DNA of 64,000 nt, from NCBI GenBank assembly GCA_963921795.1, contig OY997641.1, positions 58,581,942 through 58,645,941 of the forward strand, given 5' to 3'. Source of the stretch: Nannobrachium achirus. Its lineage: Eukaryota; Chordata; Actinopteri; Myctophiformes; Myctophidae. Positions 45,400-64,000 of the stretch are shown in pieces. Both the position numbers and the translations under genes were made by a program. Under the pieces are notes generated by a model. It made no database searches. It saw nothing but the letters and a program-made list of their open reading frames with translations, and was not told the origin of the DNA. Each line of letters begins with the position of its first letter. The stretch's first letter is position 1.

Positions 45400-45559
45400 G
45401 TAATTTCTTTTTTGTAAATGCTGCTGGCCTTTTTTGTTTGAGATAAAATGCATATTCGTGCTCATTGTAAAAGAAGTTGACAGGGAATTTTGTCAGGAAA
45501 TGATGACTGTTTTAATTAAATTAAGTCAATATGGAGCAATATAGTAAGCCTTCATCAAT

Positions 45560-46500
45560 GTCTTCTTTATGGCAGGGGTCCCCCGATGATTAGCTTAATG
45601 TGCAATATTGTTTTCTCACTCGACGGTAAACAAACATACAGTATAGGTGTATACTATACAGGGTATCTGCACATTTCTAAAGATCCAATTTGATTTGACT
45701 TTTTAATGCCAAATTATCAAATATGTAAATATTAGGCAAATATTGTGAAAATACAAGCTCACAAAGCCTGAGCTTATTTGCCTGTTTTCACTATATCAGT
45801 GGAACAAAGTCTGGGGTTCTTCCCAGTTCAAATATGATTCCATTATGGAACCTCACATTCTGTTCTGGTTACAAGTTGTACTGTACAAGTCTGGCTGTTG
45901 GTTGTGAGCAGTCTTTCAGTCCATTGTTGTAACATGTGAGCAACAGAGAACACTGCAGGACTTTAAAGCCATGCTATGTGGTGCCATTGAACAGCCAGAG
46001 TCTGCAGACTGGGCTTCTTTTCTTTCTCTCTGAGACAACTCATACAGCGCTTCCTCAGGCTGGTACAAACCCTGATTCCGTTGGTAAGATTGCAACACTC
46101 TTCTAGAAAGGGAGGAAGGTGTCCTTCAACTGAATGGCTCCCTGTCGGGCCCAGGCCCACATGGATGGATTATAGACCAGGCTAAAGAGGCCCTTCACCC
46201 TTCATCTCCTGGCAGAGATAACAGTTTGATTGGTGGGGACCCCGTACCCTGACACTTACATTTTGTGAAACATGGTTCACAACGCCATGCTCACAACGCC
46301 TCGCAACGCTATTTTCACAATTTCTGCCCTCTATGCACTTACATTTTATGTTGGTTTGTTTACTGTTGAGTGAGAAAACAATGTTGCACATTAAGTTAAT
46401 CATCTGGGGACCCCCCAAAATAATTTCATGTACAGTAAGCGGTGACCACATAAACTGGTTGAACCAACAGGGGCCCCCAAATAGCACCTTTTTTAAATGA
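45560..46500. repeat. Decayed hAT MITE pieces between scpep1 and engase
   Basis: Family H fragments (TAATGTGCAATATTGTTTTC at 45596; inverted GAAAACAATGTTGCACATTA at 46372) with degenerate modules at 45743-45793 and 46261-46322. No gene seen. Confidence 0.5.
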
Positions 46501-46536
46501 TTACAAAGTTATGTAAAATGGGATACTAATTAAGAA

Positions 46537-46696
46537 TATTCATAGGTTGCATTTGTAGTCCTACAGCGGCCGTGTTGAGGACCAACACAAGTGTGCTGAT
46601 TGGTGTAGATTAGAACATTAACCAATCAGACAACTGAAACACCTGTGCTGGTCCTCAACATGGACTGCGTAGGACTCCAAATGCAACCCATGAATA
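46537..46696. mobile_element. Short MITE with 28-bp inverted ends
   Basis: GGTTGCATTTGTAGTCCTAC and GTAGGACTCCAAATGCAACC; 160 bp. Ends 134 bp downstream of the engase stop, so it may be in the engase 3' UTR. Confidence 0.8.
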
Positions 46697-46829
46697 CAGA
46701 GAACCTCAAATACAAATACACCGGAAAATATGAATACATATTGCATAGTGAATCAGAAACACATTATTGTTAATGTATTTCTGTCTCATGAAGATTTTCC
46801 CCAAGCAGACAAACTGAGACCCGAGTCCC

Positions 46830-59432
<12,603 letters not shown>

Positions 59433-59557
59433 CTGCAGACAGGATGGGACACAAACACAGTGCACTTGTTACTAGTCTCACTTGGCCAGACTGTTGACTC
59501 CCGCGATTTGCAAAATGCTCCCGTCATACAGTCTGGGGCGACGGAGGTCTTATAATG

Positions 59558-59740
59558 CAATGTTTCTCAAACTTTAAAGTGTCCCCTTAACTCTGACAGT
59601 GTACAAATGGAACCAAATGAACCCGGTAGGGTTCATTTGGTTCCATTTGTACACTGTCAGAGTTACAGACTTGTATTGGTCAATTTAGACCCTCCTAAAG
59701 GAACCCACAGGGTCCCTGGAATCCACTTTGAGAACCACTG
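59558..59740. mobile_element. hAT MITE family G, perfect 8-bp duplication
   Basis: CAATGTTTCTCAAACTT to CTTTGAGAACCACTG, 183 bp, flanked by TTATAATG. Core palindrome 59589-59665 (TGACAGTGTACAAATGGAAC and complement). Confidence 0.88.
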
Positions 59741-60200
59741 TTATAATGAGTATCCGGAAGTGAAGCCTCCTCCCCACTTCCGCTTTGTTTCTAACATTGC
59801 ACACTTTTATCCTAATATAAATAAAAATCATCTAAGCATATTTAGCTTGCTGCTTACCAGAAGTGACATTTTAAAATATATTTTCACGTATTTATATGAA
59901 CGGAAATGCCAGCTTCCATTACTCGCCATTCAGGAGCTGCATTCAGAGATTGTGGAATTGTTGTCTGGCTACGCAAGACTAACTAACTTATTACCGCAGT
60001 GTGGAATGAACTAAACAGCTTATTCTCCATCTTTTTTTAGTCTGACAATCTGTGGAGAACACCCGTACAGTCTGAATGTCCTCGCCTCTGAGTGTGTGTA
60101 CGTCTCCTTTAGATGCTGTTGCCTCCGACCATAATGGTTGAGAAGTGTGGAGCATAATGATTCACATTTGAACCACCAAAAGGAGGAAGTAGAGGGTGGG

Positions 60201-60368
60201 GGTGGCAGTAGCTCAGTGGGTAGAGCCATCTGGTTCCATCCACGGTTCCTCCTGTGTCAAATTGTCCTTGAACGGATGAGGAGGTTGGTGGCCGGTGCCT
60301 TGCATAGTTTTGTATTTGCCTCTGCTGTTAGGATATGCACGTAAAGCGCTTTGGATAAAGGCGCCACA
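60201..60368 (+). mobile_element. tRNA-derived SINE relic
   Basis: GGTGGCAGTAGCTCAGTGGG carries an A box (TAGCTCAGTGGG); a weak B box GGTTCCATCC follows; ends GTAAAGCGCTTTGGATAAAG. Lies 225 bp before the satellite. Confidence 0.6.
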
Positions 60369-60592
60369 GACATGCAGATCATTTTAATTAGTATTTTCTA
60401 GGAAGTACATGGATATGGTGGTGCCTTCGGAAAAATCTAGGTGTTGAGTGAAACCAAGTCAGTGAAGGTACAGGGAATGTTAAGGTGCTTCTAGTGCGCA
60501 AGTCTGCTGAGCATTCAAATGCTCATGGGCATTTCTCTCTTGCAGTGCTGTTTTTGACAGCAACTTTTAATTTACTTTTAGTGAGTTTACTT

Positions 60593-63500
60593 TACGGTCG
60601 TCTGCATTTTTTACGCGCTGGGAAACGCCACTTAACAGCCTCATTAGCATAATTTATGCGAACCACACCCACACACATTTCCAAACCATGCACCGCCCCC
60701 AATTTTCATACGTCGACTAAGCTCCTCCCCTTAATTTACATACGGTCGTCTGCATTTTTTACGCGCTGGAAAACCCACCTTAACGCCCTCATTAGCATAA
60801 TGTATGCGAGCATAATGTATGCAAACCACGCCCACACGCATTTCCAAACCATGCCCCGCCCCCAATTTGCATATGTCGACTAAGCTCCTCCCCTTCATTT
60901 ACATACGGTCGTCTGCATTTTTTACGCGCTGGGAAACGCCACTTAACAGCCTCATTAGCATAATTTATGCGAACCACACCCACACACATTTCCAAACCAT
61001 GCACCGCCCCCAATTTTCATACGTCGACTAAGCTCCTCCCCTTCATTTACATACGGTCGTCTGCATTTTTTACGCGCTGGAAAACCCACCTTAACGCCCT
61101 CATTAGCATAATGTATGCGAGCATAATGTATGCAAACCACGCCCACACGCATTTCCAAACCATGCCCCGCCCCCAATTTGCATATGTCGACTAAGCTCCT
61201 CCCCTTCATTTACATACGGTCGTCTGCATTTTTTACGCGCTGGGAAACGCCACTTAACAGCCTCATTAGCATAATTTATGCGAACCACACCCACACACAT
61301 TTCCAAACCATGCACCGCCCCCAATTTTCATACGTCGACTAAGCTCCTCCCCTTCATTTACATACGGTCGTCTGCATTTTTTACGCGCTGGAAAACCCAC
61401 CTTAACGCCCTCATTAGCATAATGTATGCGAGCATAATGTATGCAAACCACGCCCACACGCATTTCCAAACCATGCCCCGCTCCCAATTTGCATATGTCG
61501 ACTAAGCTCCTCCCCTTCATTTACATACGGTCGTCTGCATTTTTTACGCGCTGGGAAACGCCACTTAACAGCCTCATTAGCATAATTTATGCGAACCACA
61601 CCCACACACATTTCCAAACCATGCACCGCCCCCAATTTTCATACGTCGACTAAGCTCCTCCCCTTCATTTACATACGGTCGTCTGCATTTTTTACGCGCT
61701 GGAAAACCCACCTTAACGCCCTCATTAGCATAATGTATGCGAGCATAATGTATGCAAACCACGCCCACACGCATTTCCAAACCATGCCCCGCCCCCAATT
61801 TGCATATGTCGACTAAGCTCCTCCCCTTCATTTACATACGGTCGTCTGCATTTTTTACGCGCTGGGAAACGCCACTTAACAGCCTCATTAGCATAATTTA
61901 TGCGAACCACACCCACACACATTTCCAAACCATGCACCGCCCCCAATTTTCATACGTCGACTAAGCTCCTCCCCTTCATTTACATACGGTCGTCTGCATT
62001 TTTTACGCGCTGGAAAACCCACCTTAACGCCCTCATTAGCATAATGTATGCGAGCATAATGTATGCAAACCACGCCCACACGCATTTCCAAACCATGCCC
62101 CGCCCCCAATTTGCATATGTCGACTAAGCTCCTCCCCTTCATTTACATACGGTCGTCTGCATTTTTTACGCGCTGGGAAACGCCACTTAACAGCCTCATT
62201 AGCATAATTTATGCGAACCACACCCACACACATTTCCAAACCATGCACCGCCCCCAATTTTCATACGTCGACTAAGCTCCTCCCCTTCATTTACATACGG
62301 TCGTCTGCATTTTTTACGCGCTGGAAAACCCACCTTAACACCCTCATTAGCATAATGTATGCGAGCATAATGTATGCAAACCACGCCCACACGCATTTCC
62401 AAACAATGCCCGCCCCCAATTTGCATATGTCGACTAAGCTCCTCCCCTTCATTTACATACGGTCGTCTGCATTTTTTACGCGCTGGGAAACGCCACTTAA
62501 CAGCCTCATTAGCATAATTTATGCGAACCACACCCACACACATTTCCAAACCATGCACCGCCCCCAATTTTCATACGTCGACTAAGCTCCTCCCCTTCAT
62601 TTACATACGGTCGTCTGCATTTTTTACGCGCTGGAAAACCCACCTTAACGCCCTCATTAGCATAATGTATGCGAGCATAATGTATGCAAACCACGCCCAC
62701 ACGCATTTCCAAACCATGCCCCGCCCCCAATTTGCATATGTCGACTAAGCTCCTCCCCTTCATTTACATACGGTCGTCTGCATTTTTTACGCGCTGGGAA
62801 ACGCCACTTAACAGCCTCATTAGCATAATTTATGCGAACCACACCCACACACATTTCCAAACCATGCACCGCCCCCAATTTTCATACGTCGACTAAGCTC
62901 CTCCCCTTCATTTACATACGGTCGTCTGCATTTTTTACGCGCTGGAAAACCCACCTTAACGCCCTCATTAGCATAATGTATGCGAGCATAATGTATGCAA
63001 ACCACGCCCACACGCATTTCCAAACCATGCCCCGCCCCCAATTTGCATATGTCGACTAAGCTCCTCCCCTTCATTTACATACGGTCGTCTGCATTTTTTA
63101 CGCGCTGGGAAACGCCACTTAACAGCCTCATTAGCATAATTTATGCGAACCACACCCACACACATTTCCAAACCATGCACCGCCCCCAATTTTCATACGT
63201 CGACTAAGCTCCTCCCCTTCATTTACATACGGTCGTCTGCATTTTTTACGCGCTGGAAAACCCACCTTAACGCCCTCATTAGCATAATGTATGCGAGCAT
63301 AATGTATGCAAACCACGCCCACACGCATTTCCAAACCATGCCCCGCTCCCAATTTGCATATGTCGACTAAGCTCCTCCCCTTCATTTACATACGGTCGTC
63401 TGCATTTTTTACGCGCTGGGAAACGCCACTTAACAGCCTCATTAGCATAATTTATGCGAACCACACCCACACACATTTCCAAACCATGCACCGCCCCCAA

Positions 63501-64000
63501 TTTTCATACGTCGACTAAGCTCCTCCCCTTCATTTACATACGGTCGTCTGCATTTTTTACGCGCTGGAAAACCCACCTTAACGCCCTCATTAGCATAATG
63601 TATGCGAGCATAATGTATGCAAACCACGCCCACACGCATTTCCAAACCATGCCCCGCCCCCAATTTGCATATGTCGACTAAGCTCCTCCCCTTCATTTAC
63701 ATACGGTCGTCTGCATTTTTTACGCGCTGGGAAACGCCACTTAACAGCCTCATTAGCATAATTTATGCGAACCACACCCACACACATTTCCAAACCATGC
63801 ACCGCCCCCAATTTTCATACGTCGACTAAGCTCCTCCCCTTCATTTACATACGGTCGTCTGCATTTTTTACGCGCTGGAAAACCCACCTTAACGCCCTCA
63901 TTAGCATAATGTATGCGAGCATAATGTATGCAAACCACGCCCACACGCATTTCCAAACCATGCCCCGCCCCCAATTTGCATATGTCGACTAAGCTCCTCC
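60593..64000 (+). repeat. 311-bp satellite array (about 11 units, runs off edge)
   Basis: Head-to-tail units of 311 bp, each with half A (148 bp) and half B (163 bp). Both halves begin TACGGTCGTCTGCATTTTTT and end GACTAAGCTCCTCCCCTTCA. B is longer by a 15-bp direct duplication, AGCATAATGTATGCG. Units are almost identical; differences seen: a one-base loss near 62405-62412, CCGCTCCC instead of CCGCCCCC near 61479 and 63345, and TTAATTT in the first unit. Short frames of 70-124 codons in it are repeat artefacts. It lies upstream of an engase internal exon. Confidence 0.97.

Noticed and set aside
59607-60014. 135-codon frame as an engase exon
   Set aside because: Wrong strand for engase, overlaps a MITE palindrome, and has no ENGase similarity.
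60656-63992. Regular 70-124 codon frames on both strands
   Set aside because: They recur with the 311-bp satellite period, are only stop-free stretches of the repeat and resemble no protein.
60593-64000. CRISPR-like array
   Set aside because: Spacers are absent: the whole 311-bp unit is repeated, and the genome is a vertebrate.

Overview
The window is teleost fish nuclear DNA. Genes are split into short exons with GT-AG introns, the spaces are packed with fish-type MITEs, tRNA-derived SINEs and CA/GT microsatellites, and the proteins match vertebrate families. No virus-like element or toxin gene was recognised.

Gene layout, left to right. (1) Minus strand, 3514-3666: first coding exon of a rab11fip4-type gene, which runs off the left edge. 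(2) Minus strand, 5334-20770: complete coil (p80-coilin), 7 coding exons, 575 residues. (3) Plus strand, 22081-45269: complete scpep1 (lysosomal serine carboxypeptidase-like), 13 coding exons, 445 residues, catalytic Ser163/Asp364/His424. (4) Minus strand, 39050-40228, inside scpep1 intron 11: an intact intronless klhdc3-like gene of 392 residues, probably a retrogene, whose last 30 or so residues are encoded by the end of a Harbinger-like transposon. (5) Minus strand, 46830-59432: the last six coding exons of engase (cytosolic endo-beta-N-acetylglucosaminidase); earlier exons lie beyond the right edge. coil and scpep1 are head-to-head 1.3 kb apart, an arrangement I recall from human chromosome 17q22; scpep1 and engase are tail-to-tail. 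The genes share no obvious pathway: Cajal-body scaffold, lysosomal hydrolase, Rab11 effector, free-glycan trimming and a putative ubiquitin-ligase receptor.

Repeats. Nine elements carry exact target duplications: eight of 8 bp (hAT type) and one of 9 bp. Several are nested up to three deep. The most striking signal is a palindromic module of about 70 bp (arms AGCNGATCTACAAGCTCACA and complement), seen about 32 times, roughly every 2 kb. It sits inside at least five otherwise different element families, and variants in one arm are matched in the other. Long foldbacks, an 80-bp hairpin next to a splice donor and a 228-bp TG run are also present.

Right end, from 60593: a highly homogeneous 311-bp satellite (148-bp plus 163-bp half-units) fills the last 3.4 kb and lies within or upstream of an engase intron. 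Gene models were assembled by eye from reading frame, splice signals and remembered homologues; repeat family names are inferences from termini and target duplications.
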